From JABMQB01 sp963678235 (GTDB lineage: Bacteria > Bacteroidota > Bacteroidia > Bacteroidales > Prolixibacteraceae), in NCBI GenBank assembly GCA_963678235.1, contig OY782766.1, forward strand, positions 1,364,001 to 1,428,000: a stretch of 64,000 bases of DNA, given 5' to 3'. The translations under genes and the position numbers were made by a program. Of the stretch, positions 56,062 through 63,829 are shown piece after piece; position 1 is the stretch's first letter; every line of letters begins with the position of its first letter. Under the pieces are notes generated by a model. It saw only the letters and a list, made by a program, of their open reading frames with translations, was not told where the DNA came from and searched no databases.

Positions 56062-57045
56062 TTATTTTGTTGATTGGGGTTTTAACAATACTTTTTCTGC
56101 TCTCTCTTCAACTTCCATATGAAAGGTTATCTCCAATATTTTTAAAACTTCATCCAAAGGTTGGTTATTAAAAGATACGGTTACCAATCGGTTTTTTAGG
56201 CTTGGGTCAACTTCTATTGATTTTGAATAATACCCGGACAATACTTTAACAGCCTCTTCCAAACTTGAATTATTAAAATTAAGCACCCCGGTTTTCCAGG
56301 CTAAAAAGTTTTCATCCGATAAATCTGACTTGGTGAGTTGCCTATTTAGCTTATTGTAACTTCCACACTGTCCTTTTTCGAGATGAAGAAGTTGTGTTTC
56401 ATTTTCTTCGGGGCTAAATGCGACTTTACCCGTAACTACGGATACAAGAACATGTGATGAATTATCCGCTTTTATATTGAATGAAGTTCCCAATACTTTA
56501 ACAACCGTTCCATTGGCATGAACTATAAATGGGCGATCTTTATCTTTTGAAATGCTAAAAAAAGCTTCGCCCGAAAGCTCAACTTCACGGGTTGCGCCCT
56601 TAAATATTTCAGGGAATGATACTTCTGAGTTGCGATTTAAATAAATGGTTGATCCATCGGGCAAGCTGACTTCTTTCCCAACAATACCCGCTGAAGTTTC
56701 TTTGCGTATCTCGATATCACTTAAAAACACCTTATTTAATACCGATCCAATACCAACTAAAAATAGCAACACCGCAGCAACCTTAATAAATTGTTTGATG
56801 AATACTTTTTGGGGGGTTTCTATAGGCTTTTCATTTATACCCGTATTTGATTTAATATTATTCCAGGCTTTTTCAAAATCAGGATTAATACTATCCGGAA
56901 CTTTTCCAGAACCCTCCCAAATCTGCTTTATTCGTTCATAAGTCCTTTTATTTTCATCAGAAGCTTTGATCCAATCTTCAATGGTATTTCTTTCAGCTTT
57001 GTTGCACTCTTTTTTGAGGTACTTTATTAGTTGATCCCATTCCAT
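56062..57045 (-). CDS. fecR: FecR-family anti-sigma factor
   Basis: 327 residues. A cytoplasmic ~80-residue part (MEWDQLIKYLKKECNKAER) is followed by one membrane helix (FIKVAAVLLFLVGIGSVL) and a periplasmic FecR domain with GKEVSLPDGSTIYLNRNSEV, GEAFFSISKDKDRPFIVH and VLGTSFNIKA. The C-terminal part resembles an STN-like unit (LVTVSFNNQPLDEVLKIL). It holds the sigma factor until the receptor signals. Directly between sigma and receptor genes. Confidence 0.94.
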   Translation of the reverse strand: MEWDQLIKYLKKECNKAERNTIEDWIKASDENKRTYERIKQIWEGSGKVPDSINPDFEKAWNNIKSNTGINEKPIETPQKVFIKQFIKVAAVLLFLVGIGSVLNKVFLSDIEIRKETSAGIVGKEVSLPDGSTIYLNRNSEVSFPEIFKGATREVELSGEAFFSISKDKDRPFIVHANGTVVKVLGTSFNIKADNSSHVLVSVVTGKVAFSPEENETQLLHLEKGQCGSYNKLNRQLTKSDLSDENFLAWKTGVLNFNNSSLEEAVKVLSGYYSKSIEVDPSLKNRLVTVSFNNQPLDEVLKILEITFHMEVEERAEKVLLKPQSTK

Positions 57046-57162
57046 GTTTATGCGTTTTATTATAGAACAACATATTCGGGTAGTGCCCTTAAAAGAAAAT
57101 GAAAAAAATTTAATTCTGGGATTTTAATCCACAGAAGAACAAAGAAATGGACTTTAATTATT

Positions 57163-57765
57163 TTAGAAACCCAATAGTTTCATCAGTATAATCAGGAAAA
57201 CATAGCCATACTTTGACAAGAATTGACGGATTTTTTGAAGGGCTATCCGAATTTGAGCTTCCACAGTTTTTACCGAGATATTTAACTCTTGTGCAATTTC
57301 TTTATACGAAAGGTTAGAATATCGGCTAAGCATAAACACTGCCCGGCACTTATCGGGAAGTTGTCCAATTGCGACTTTCAATAGGCGATGCAACTCTTGT
57401 CCCGCCAGTTCGTCCATTTGGTCGAATTCTGTTAATTTCTCTTTGAATTTATCTTCATCGGACGTGTGCTGCTGATTGAATTTGCTTTTCAAATAATTTA
57501 AGGATGCATTCACAACCGACTTTGTGAAATAGGGTTTTACGCTTCCACTGTAATTTATTTCAAACCTCTTGCTCCAAATATGAATAAACACATTTTGTAC
57601 AATATCTTCAGCAATATCCAACCGCCCGACATATTTAAAAGAAAGTTTGCAAAAATCCAGGTAATACTTATCAAAAATGTACTTTAAGAAAAGTTCACCA
57701 TTCTTTGAAACAAGGTTTGAATAGTCTTCCCCTTCGAATGTTATGGATTTTTGGTTTCGTTTCAT
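57163..57765 (-). CDS. ECF sigma factor, FecI-like
   Basis: 200 residues. Region 2 has LDIAEDIVQNVFIHIW and region 4 has LSYKEIAQELNISVKTVEAQI. The C-terminus ends in a hydrophobic stretch (YVFLIILMKLLGF), often seen in Bacteroidota members of this group. It should direct transcription of the fecR-receptor-lipase genes once released. Regions 3 and the N-terminal extension of housekeeping sigma are absent. Confidence 0.94.
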   Translation of the reverse strand: MKRNQKSITFEGEDYSNLVSKNGELFLKYIFDKYYLDFCKLSFKYVGRLDIAEDIVQNVFIHIWSKRFEINYSGSVKPYFTKSVVNASLNYLKSKFNQQHTSDEDKFKEKLTEFDQMDELAGQELHRLLKVAIGQLPDKCRAVFMLSRYSNLSYKEIAQELNISVKTVEAQIRIALQKIRQFLSKYGYVFLIILMKLLGF

Positions 57766-57772
57766 TCCCCTG

Positions 57773-57780
57773 CAAATATA
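57773..57780 (-). promoter_or_regulatory. -7 box of the sigma-factor gene
   Basis: Leftward, TATATTTG matches TAnnTTTG and ends only 7 bases before the ATG at 57765. Transcription should begin within a few bases of the start codon, giving a leaderless or near-leaderless mRNA unless another promoter is used. Confidence 0.45.
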
Positions 57781-57937
57781 AAATATAATGAGATAGAATA
57801 TTTACAAACTCCTAAAACACTTAGGCACAGGAAGAGTTGAAGAGATGTTTATATCGATACGATTTTAGATATCTTTCGCTATTAATACATTCTAGCATAA
57901 AAAATGCGAACTAATTAATATGGTCCGCACTTTTAAG

Positions 57938-58012
57938 TCGGGGTAGCCGGATTCGAACCGACGACCTCGTCGTCCCGAACGACGCGCGCTACCGGGCTGC
58001 GCTATACCCCGA
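57938..58012 (-). tRNA. tRNA-Pro(CGG)
   Basis: The leftward sequence folds as a cloverleaf: acceptor stem CGGGGTA/TACCCCG with discriminator A, a D arm after TAGCGC, an anticodon stem CGTCG/CGACG with loop TTCGGGA giving anticodon CGG, and the T loop TTCGAAT between GTCGG and CCGGC. The 3' CCA is not encoded. It lies between the sigma-factor gene and the arsenic genes. Confidence 0.95.
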
Positions 58013-58092
58013 TGGAGGCACAAATGTAAAAATAAATTTATCGAAATTTAAAAAATAAATTGAAAAACATTTTTGTTTTCAAAAATTCAATC

Positions 58093-58118
58093 TACATTTG
58101 TTCGTAATATTACGAACA
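58093..58118 (+). promoter_or_regulatory. arsR1 promoter and 20-bp perfect palindromic operator
   Basis: TACATTTG (58093-58100) is a TAnnTTTG box, with TTTTG 17 bases before it. A perfect palindrome TGTTCGTAATATTACGAACA (58099-58118) covers the predicted transcription start and touches the ATG, ideal for repression by the ArsR encoded next. Confidence 0.8.
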
Positions 58119-58420
58119 TGAATAAAGCTGAAATAATATTTACCGAAAACCAGTACAAACTTGCCCGCTATGGTAAAGCACTAGGGCATCCGGTACGGAT
58201 TTATGTTTTGAATTTACTTTCGAAGCAAAGTTGTTGCTATTCAGGCGATCTTTCAGAAATATTACCAATTGCAAAATCTACATTGTCACAACACCTGAAA
58301 GAGTTAAAGGACGCAGGTTTGATTCAAGGTGAAATTGATGCGCCAAGAATCAAATATTGTATCAATAAGGCTAATTTTGAAGAAGCCAAAAGCTTGTTTA
58401 AAGAATTGTTTCAATTATAA
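58118..58420 (+). CDS. arsR: ArsR-family repressor 1
   Basis: 100 residues from the ATG at 58118 (MNKAEIIFTENQ); the frame is open from 58073 but that region is promoter. The winged helix includes ALGHPVRIYVLNLLSKQ and the recognition helix AKSTLSQHLKELKDAGLI. It lacks the classic C-V-C-x2-C site; it has CC in KQSCCYSG and one Cys in IKYCIN. The same positions are kept in ArsR2, so they are likely the As(III) ligands. It heads a run with an ArsE-like protein, ArsF and ArsG and should repress it through the palindrome. Confidence 0.92.
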   Translation: MNKAEIIFTENQYKLARYGKALGHPVRIYVLNLLSKQSCCYSGDLSEILPIAKSTLSQHLKELKDAGLIQGEIDAPRIKYCINKANFEEAKSLFKELFQL

Positions 58421-58433
58421 TCGATCAATAACA

Positions 58434-58673
58434 ATGGAAATTAAAGTTTTAGGAACCGGATGTCAGAAATGTAAAATGCTTGAGAAACTTACCAATAAAA
58501 TGGTCGAGGAACTAAGCATTAAAGCAACCGTGATAAAAGAAGAAGACATGTTTAAAATAATGCAATACGGCGTAATGCGAACACCCGCATTGGTTATTAA
58601 CGAAAAAGTTGTCCACTCCGGCTCACTCCCGTCGCGCGATGAATTAAAAGCACTTTTAAATTCACATTTATAA
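58434..58673 (+). CDS. Small thioredoxin-like protein, ArsE-like
   Basis: 79 residues from the ATG at 58434. The redox site is GTGCQKCKML close to the N-terminus, and the cis-proline is in MRTPALVINEK. This is the small TM0996-like thioredoxin family. In arsEFG-type clusters such a protein precedes ArsF and ArsG and probably supplies electrons. It lies 13 bases after arsR1. Confidence 0.88.
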   Translation: MEIKVLGTGCQKCKMLEKLTNKMVEELSIKATVIKEEDMFKIMQYGVMRTPALVINEKVVHSGSLPSRDELKALLNSHL

Positions 58674-58708
58674 AACTATTAACCGAAAATCAAAAAAATC
58701 AATCCATC

Positions 58709-59122
58709 ATGAAAACACTAAAATTAAGTTTCATTGTCGCCGCAATTATCTGTTTAATTGCTCCTTTCGCGGAAGCAAAACCGATGGTTTCACAAGAAGA
58801 CAATTCTAAGGTTCAGGTTTATTATTTCCATAATACTAGGCGCTGTGCCACCTGCAACGCTGTAGAAAGTGTCACAAAAGAAGCCTTAAAATCCCAATTT
58901 GCCCAACAGGTTGCCGATGGTGTAATTACTTTTCAATCGTTGAACCTTGAAGAAGAAGAAGGCAAAACCGCTGCTAAAGAACTGGAAGTAAACGGACAAA
59001 CATTACTTTTTATATCCGGCGATAAAAAAACGGATTTGACGACTGCGGGCTTTATGAATGCCCTCACTAAACCCGACAAATTAAAAGATAAAATCAAAGA
59101 AACTGTTAGCAGCATGCTATAA
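58709..59122 (+). CDS. ArsF-like exported thioredoxin-fold protein
   Basis: 137 residues with a signal peptide ending PFAEAK. The mature start has YYFHNTRRCATCNAVESVTK, whose C-x2-C matches the family named nitrophenyl-compound nitroreductase subunit ArsF. It is predicted periplasmic and redox-active, a likely partner of the next membrane protein. It has no other recognisable domain. Confidence 0.87.
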   Translation: MKTLKLSFIVAAIICLIAPFAEAKPMVSQEDNSKVQVYYFHNTRRCATCNAVESVTKEALKSQFAQQVADGVITFQSLNLEEEEGKTAAKELEVNGQTLLFISGDKKTDLTTAGFMNALTKPDKLKDKIKETVSSML

Positions 59123-59127
59123 ACAGA

Positions 59128-59826
59128 ATGGAATATTTGCAAACCATTTTTGAAAACACCAGTTTCCCTTTATTTTCTGCTTTTCTGTTGGGGCTTATGA
59201 CTGCCATTAGCCCCTGCCCTATGGCAACCAACATTACCGCGATAGGATTCATCAGCAAAGACCTTGAAAAAAGCAGGAAAGTTATAATCAATGGACTTAT
59301 TTATACCTTGGGAAGGGCATTGGGCTATTTTGGGCTAGCAACTGTTTTATATTTTAGTGCCGACCAGTTTCAAATAGCCGGTTTTTTCCAGGTACATGGA
59401 GAAAAAATAGTCGGTCCTTTCCTTGTAATAATAGGGATATTAATGCTTGATTTTATTCCCTTAAAATTTCCCGGATTAAATTCGATCTCTGAGAAATTTG
59501 AAAAACGAAACAAGCAAACTTTTTTAAGTATCCTGATATTAGGTGTTGTTTTTGCTCTTGCATTTTGCCCATACAGCGGGGTATTATTTTTTGGAATGTT
59601 GATACCACTGACCATTTCAAGTTCAGGCAGGTTGGCATTGCCCATTGTTTTTGCAATTGGTACAAGTATCCCGGTCATTATTTTTGCATGGATTATCGCA
59701 AATGCTGTTTCGGGAATTGGCAAGGTGTACAATAAAATTAAAAGTTTTGAACTTTGGTTCCGGAGGATTATTGCACTGGTATTTATTGGAGTTGGAACTT
59801 ATTATATTATTCTTCTGTTTCTTTAA
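59128..59826 (+). CDS. ArsG-like DsbD/CcdA-family membrane protein
   Basis: 232 residues with six or so membrane helices. The CcdA/DsbD-type signatures MTAISPCPMATNITAIGF and ALAFCPYSGVLFFGML each hold a cysteine, one in each half, as in proteins that pass electrons across the membrane. The family is known as the ArsG aromatic-arsenical permease. It lies 5 bases after the ArsF-like gene. Confidence 0.87.
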   Translation: MEYLQTIFENTSFPLFSAFLLGLMTAISPCPMATNITAIGFISKDLEKSRKVIINGLIYTLGRALGYFGLATVLYFSADQFQIAGFFQVHGEKIVGPFLVIIGILMLDFIPLKFPGLNSISEKFEKRNKQTFLSILILGVVFALAFCPYSGVLFFGMLIPLTISSSGRLALPIVFAIGTSIPVIIFAWIIANAVSGIGKVYNKIKSFELWFRRIIALVFIGVGTYYIILLFL

Positions 59827-59843
59827 AAAATTTATAAAAATTG

Positions 59844-59868
59844 TTCGTTTTTTTACGAATTACGAACA
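59844..59868 (+). promoter_or_regulatory. Second ArsR1-type operator upstream of the permease
   Basis: TTCGT-N6-ACGAA (59844-59859) has the same arms and spacing as the core of the arsR1 palindrome, followed by another arm ATTACGAACA. It lies between the arsG-like and permease genes and suggests an internal, ArsR1-controlled promoter. Confidence 0.55.
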
Positions 59869-59881
59869 CAATGTGATTAAA

Positions 59882-60910
59882 ATGAATGCGCCAATCAAAA
59901 AATATTTAATTCTTCTATTTGCAGGTATTGCCTGGATTGCTTTATACATAAACCTGGATTTAATATCCAAATTCATAGTGTATGATTTGCTGTCGATGGA
60001 AAAGGAAAAACACTTCACCGAATCTGTCCGTTTTTTCGTTTTTGAAGTACCTAAGGTTATGTTGTTGCTGGTATTGATTGTTTTTTTGGTTGGCATCATT
60101 CGTTCGTGGTTTTCGCCCGAAAAAACCCGTAAAGCGCTCGAAGGAAAATCCTTATTCGCAGGAAATTCAATGGCGGCAACATTAGGTATTGTTACCCCCT
60201 TTTGCTCCTGTTCGGCAATTCCATTGTTTCTGGGTTTTGTTGAAGCAGGCATTCCGGTGGGAGTAACCTTTTCATTTTTAATTGCAGCACCAATGATCAA
60301 TGAAGTTGCATTGGTTTTGCTGGTAAGCATGTTTGGCTGGAAAGTGGCAATTATTTATGTATTAACCGGGTTACTAATTGCCATATTCTCAGGTTACGTT
60401 ATCGAAAAGCTTAAGCTCCAGAAATATGTTGCCGATTGGGTGTTTCAGATGAAGTCAAACGGTCAGGCACTGGAAGAAAAAAAGTTAAGCTTTCATCAAA
60501 GAATTGATACGGGCTTGCAAACAGTCAAGGAGATAGTTGGTAAAATTTGGATTTACATTCTTTTGGGTATTGCAGTTGGTGCCGGGGCACATGGTTTTGT
60601 TCCCGACGACTATTTATCAAGGATTTTAGGAAATGAAAATTGGTACGCCATCCCTCTTGCAATTTTAATTGGCGTTCCACTATATTCAAATGCTGCTGGT
60701 ATCATTCCCATTGTTAGTGTTTTAATTGAAAAAGGAGTAACCCTTGGCACTGCCCTGGCATTTATGATGTCGGTTATTGGTTTGTCGCTTCCCGAAGTTA
60801 TCATCTTAAAGAAAGTACTAAAATGGCAGTTAATTGCCGTTTTTGTTGGTGTAGTTGCCTTGGGCATTATTATAGTGGGGATTCTTTTCAATTACCTCAT
60901 TTTTATCTAG
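59882..60910 (+). CDS. ArsP/DUF318-type permease
   Basis: 342 residues from the ATG at 59882; the frame is open from 59645 but that part overlaps the arsG-like gene. About eight to ten membrane helices. The pair TPFCSCSAIPLFLGF and VPLYSNAAGIIPI are the hallmarks of the permease family of ArsP, which exports trivalent organoarsenicals, with cysteines CSCS in the first. It is the last gene of the first arsenic module. Confidence 0.87.
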   Translation: MNAPIKKYLILLFAGIAWIALYINLDLISKFIVYDLLSMEKEKHFTESVRFFVFEVPKVMLLLVLIVFLVGIIRSWFSPEKTRKALEGKSLFAGNSMAATLGIVTPFCSCSAIPLFLGFVEAGIPVGVTFSFLIAAPMINEVALVLLVSMFGWKVAIIYVLTGLLIAIFSGYVIEKLKLQKYVADWVFQMKSNGQALEEKKLSFHQRIDTGLQTVKEIVGKIWIYILLGIAVGAGAHGFVPDDYLSRILGNENWYAIPLAILIGVPLYSNAAGIIPIVSVLIEKGVTLGTALAFMMSVIGLSLPEVIILKKVLKWQLIAVFVGVVALGIIIVGILFNYLIFI

Positions 60911-61011
60911 GCATGCACAATTGCATAACATTACTGCGTATATACAAACGTGGTAAATATCTAATTTTCAGCCAATATAGATAAGCATAACAAAACTTTA
61001 ATATTTTATTA

Positions 61012-61055
61012 ACGTATTATTACGTCACTCTGAAAATAATGACGTATTTTTACGT
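61012..61055 (+). promoter_or_regulatory. Two ArsR2 operator sites
   Basis: ACGTA-N4-TACGT occurs twice, at 61012-61025 and 61042-61055, exactly 30 bases apart (about three helical turns), ending 21 bases before the arsR2 start. The core CGTA-N4-TACG is shared with the arsR1 palindrome but the flanking bases differ. Confidence 0.75.
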
Positions 61056-61076
61056 TATAACTAAAATCAAAAAACG

Positions 61077-61415
61077 ATGGTAAGCGCAAAAACACAATTG
61101 TTTGACAAAGAACTCAGGGAAGCTTCCGTACTATTTAAGGCTCTTGCCCATCCGGCAAGGTTAGCTATTATCAAGTACCTCGCTGAAACAAAAACCTGCA
61201 TGTCAGGAAATATATCGGATGTTTTGCCACTGAGCCGTACAACGGTAAACCAACATCTTAATGAGTTAAAAAGTGCCGGATTAATTAAAGGAAGTGTTGA
61301 AGGCACTAAAGTGAATTATTGCTTAAACATTGATAATATAAATACCCTGCACAAGTTGACTTATTTCTTCTTTAAAGAAGTACAGGCGATGGATAAAAAG
61401 GCATGTGAATCGTAA
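61077..61415 (+). CDS. arsR: ArsR-family repressor 2
   Basis: 112 residues. FKALAHPARLAIIKYLAET and recognition helix SRTTVNQHLNELKSAGLI. It is clearly a paralogue of ArsR1, sharing SG-x-x-S-x-x-LP, x-T-x-x-QHL-x-ELK and the lone cysteines (KTCMSG, NYCLN), with an extra C-terminal Cys (KACES). It should control the following arsC-acr3 pair through the two sites upstream. Confidence 0.93.
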   Translation: MVSAKTQLFDKELREASVLFKALAHPARLAIIKYLAETKTCMSGNISDVLPLSRTTVNQHLNELKSAGLIKGSVEGTKVNYCLNIDNINTLHKLTYFFFKEVQAMDKKACES

Positions 61416-61501
61416 TTAACTAAACCACTTTGCATTGGAAATACATAGGTTTAAGATTGAATGAAATTCAAAAAATAATGAACAAAGCAGACAAGAGTAT
61501 T

Positions 61502-61560
61502 AAGTAATGAGTAAAGAGAAAAAACAAAATAATTCTCAATACTCAAAACTCAGTTCTCAA
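61502..61560. repeat. AAGTAATGAGTA repeat element, left copy
   Basis: AAGTAATGAGTAAAGAGA is followed by AAAAACAAAA and then by TCTCAATACTCAAAACT, which is close to its inverse, so it can fold on itself. A related element lies at 63211-63240, on the other side of arsC-acr3. The rest of 61416-61664 holds no gene that I can see. Confidence 0.4.
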
Positions 61561-61664
61561 GCCAACTTCATTTTAAATGAAAATTTATAGAAACTAAAGT
61601 AGCAGGTTCTGCTCCGAATACAATTCAGAGGTTTTAACCATTAACTTGAAAATAAATAAACGAA

Positions 61665-62090
61665 ATGAAAATACTTATTCTTTGTACCGGAAATAGTTGC
61701 CGCAGTCAAATGGCACATGGATTTTTAAAATCATTTGATCCATCACTTCAGGTGGAATCGGCAGGGACAGAAGCCTCCGGGAAGTTAAATCAAAAAGCCG
61801 TGAAAGTAATGTCAGAAATCGGAATCGATATTAGCGGGCATACTTCTGATTCGGTGGAAAAGTTCCTTAATGACGAATGGGATTATGTAATTACAGTTTG
61901 TGGTGGTGCAAACGAAGCTTGTCCAATGTTTATTGGAAAGGTAAAAAACAGGCTTCATATCGGATTTGATGATCCCTCACATGCAGTTGGATCGGATGAA
62001 TTTATCTGGAGTGAATTCTATCGCGTTCGTGACGAAATAAAAGAACGTTTTTACAAGCTTTACACCGAAGATATTAAGCCACAGCTATGA
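61665..62090 (+). CDS. arsC: Arsenate reductase, low-molecular-weight phosphatase type
   Basis: 141 residues. The catalytic loop is LCTGNSCRSQMAHGFL (C-x5-R), and further cysteines lie in VITVCGGANEACPMF, as in thioredoxin-coupled ArsC that uses a Cys relay. It reduces arsenate to arsenite, which Acr3 then exports. Its stop overlaps the acr3 start by 4 bases. Confidence 0.95.
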   Translation: MKILILCTGNSCRSQMAHGFLKSFDPSLQVESAGTEASGKLNQKAVKVMSEIGIDISGHTSDSVEKFLNDEWDYVITVCGGANEACPMFIGKVKNRLHIGFDDPSHAVGSDEFIWSEFYRVRDEIKERFYKLYTEDIKPQL

Positions 62091-63190
62091 AACAATCGTT
62101 GACAAAGAAGCTATCATTCACCGATCGTTACCTCACCCTTTGGATTTTTCTGGTAATGGCAGCCGGAGTCGCGGCAGGGTATTTTTTTAAAGAAATTAGT
62201 GGTTTTTGGAACCAGTTTCAATCAGGCACAACCAATATTCCAATAGCCATTGGACTCATTGTAATGATGTACCCTCCCCTGGCTAAAGTCAAGTACGAGG
62301 AATTAAAAGATGTTTTCAAAAATGTAAAAATACTTGGCTTATCGTTGGTTCAAAACTGGGTTATTGGACCGCTGCTTATGTTCGGGCTGGCCATTTTATT
62401 TTTGCAGGATTATCCGCACTACATGGCAGGATTAATCCTAATCGGATTAGCACGTTGCATAGCCATGGTAATCGTTTGGAACGAACTTGCCAAAGGTGAT
62501 ACAGAGTATGCAGCCGGCTTAGTTGCTTTTAATTCCATTTTTCAGGTTTTGTTCTTTTCACTTTATGCCTGGGTATTCCTGACTGTTTTACCTGATTTAA
62601 TGGGAATACAATCCTTTGAAGTTAATATCACCATTGCCGAAATTGCCAAAAGTGTATTTATCTATTTGGGCATACCTTTCATTGCCGGATTTTTCACACG
62701 TTACTTTCTCATCCGAATAAAATCAAAGGAATGGTACGAAACCAGGTTTATTCCCAAGATTAGTCCATTAACACTGATTGCTTTGCTTTTCACCATTTTT
62801 GTAATGTTCTCGCTCAAAGGTGAATACATTATCAAAATCCCTTTGGATGTGGTAAGGATTGCAATTCCTCTTGTGATCTATTTTGTTATTATGTTTCTGG
62901 TATCCTTTTTTATGGGCAAAAAAGTGGGTGCCGACTATTCAAAAACAACGTCCATTGCTTTTACTGCCGCCAGTAACAATTTTGAATTGGCAATTGCTGT
63001 TGCCGTTGCGGTATTCGGTATCAATTCGGGTGAAGCGTTTGCTGCCGTAATTGGACCATTGGTAGAAGTACCCGTGTTGATTTCCCTGGTAAATGTGGCA
63101 CTTTGGTTTCAAAAGAAGTATTTCCCAATGGCTAAAAAAGCGGATATCGATTCAACGGATCTTTGTTCTCCAGTAAAAGAAGACCAATAA
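62087..63190 (+). CDS. acr3: Arsenite efflux permease ACR3
   Basis: 367 residues with about ten membrane helices. Conserved regions: LIGLARCIAMVIVWNELAKG (with the transport cysteine), VFLGIPFIAGFFTR-like YLGIPFIAGFFTRY, and AFTAASNNFELAIAVAVAVFG followed by GPLVEVPVLISLV. It exports arsenite using the proton gradient. Translationally coupled to arsC. Confidence 0.96.
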   Translation: MKQSLTKKLSFTDRYLTLWIFLVMAAGVAAGYFFKEISGFWNQFQSGTTNIPIAIGLIVMMYPPLAKVKYEELKDVFKNVKILGLSLVQNWVIGPLLMFGLAILFLQDYPHYMAGLILIGLARCIAMVIVWNELAKGDTEYAAGLVAFNSIFQVLFFSLYAWVFLTVLPDLMGIQSFEVNITIAEIAKSVFIYLGIPFIAGFFTRYFLIRIKSKEWYETRFIPKISPLTLIALLFTIFVMFSLKGEYIIKIPLDVVRIAIPLVIYFVIMFLVSFFMGKKVGADYSKTTSIAFTAASNNFELAIAVAVAVFGINSGEAFAAVIGPLVEVPVLISLVNVALWFQKKYFPMAKKADIDSTDLCSPVKEDQ

Positions 63191-63210
63191 ATCGGTCTGA
63201 TTTGAGTAGC

Positions 63211-63240
63211 AAGTAATGAGTATTGAGAGTAAAAACAAAA
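63211..63240. repeat. AAGTAATGAGTA repeat element, right copy
   Basis: AAGTAATGAGTATTGAGA then GTAAAAACAAAA, closely matching the left copy at 61502 apart from two bases and a two-base gap. The two copies bracket arsC-acr3. Confidence 0.4.
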
Positions 63241-63376
63241 AGAGATTTTAAGCACTCGAATATTAAAGCCGAAAAACTAATTCCTATCAAGATAAAGGTT
63301 TATTGATACATATATTAGATACAATAAACAGATTAGAAAAATAGCATTTATAAACAATAGATAAAGCACTAATCAC

Positions 63377-63829
63377 TTATACTTCTTTGTAAAATATTGA
63401 TTTATAATCCAACTGTTTTGCGCCATAGTTATTGTAAAAATTAATGGCGCCTTTGTTATCGTTATTTACATACCATTCCACTTTGGCTGCACCTAAACTT
63501 TTGGCATATTCGCAAATGCGGTCAAGAAGCATTTTGCCAATGCCATTTCCACGGAATTCAGGAAATACAAATAAATCTTCGATAAAAATATTGGTTTTAG
63601 CTTTGAAGGTGGAAAAGGCTTTAAAGAACAAGGAAAACCCGGTCACCTCATTTTTTTCATTTTCAGCAATTAGCACCAACACATGGCTGTTGGGCGAAAA
63701 AATTTCCTGCAATAGGTCTTCCTTTTTTGCCGTTACAAGTTCCAATTGGTTGACATGCTCTGCCAATCCACGAATGCAACTGTAAATCATATCAATATCC
63801 TGTTCTTTTGCTTCCCTTATGGTTATCAT
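63377..63829 (-). CDS. GNAT-family N-acetyltransferase
   Basis: 150 residues. The acetyl-CoA loop is RGNGIGKMLLDRI in motif A, preceded by IEDLFVFPEFRG. The first part, with VNQLELV and GFSLFFKAFSTFKAKTNIF, recalls spermidine/spermine N1-acetyltransferase-like enzymes, so an amine or polyamine substrate is plausible. It is convergent with the arsenic operon. 63830-64000 holds no gene that I can see. Confidence 0.93.
   Translation of the reverse strand: MITIREAKEQDIDMIYSCIRGLAEHVNQLELVTAKKEDLLQEIFSPNSHVLVLIAENEKNEVTGFSLFFKAFSTFKAKTNIFIEDLFVFPEFRGNGIGKMLLDRICEYAKSLGAAKVEWYVNNDNKGAINFYNNYGAKQLDYKSIFYKEV

Noticed and set aside
59645..59881. N-terminal extension of the ArsP-like permease
   Set aside because: It lies over the arsG-like gene in another frame and over the operator; the family start is at 59882.
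61500..61600. Short frame of about 25 codons beginning MSKEKKQ before arsC
   Set aside because: It consists of the repeat element, has no promoter and no membrane or fold signal.
57938..63190. tRNA-Pro as integration site of an arsenic island
   Set aside because: The tRNA 3' end points away from the ars genes, there is no integrase, and I see no second copy of the tRNA 3' end.
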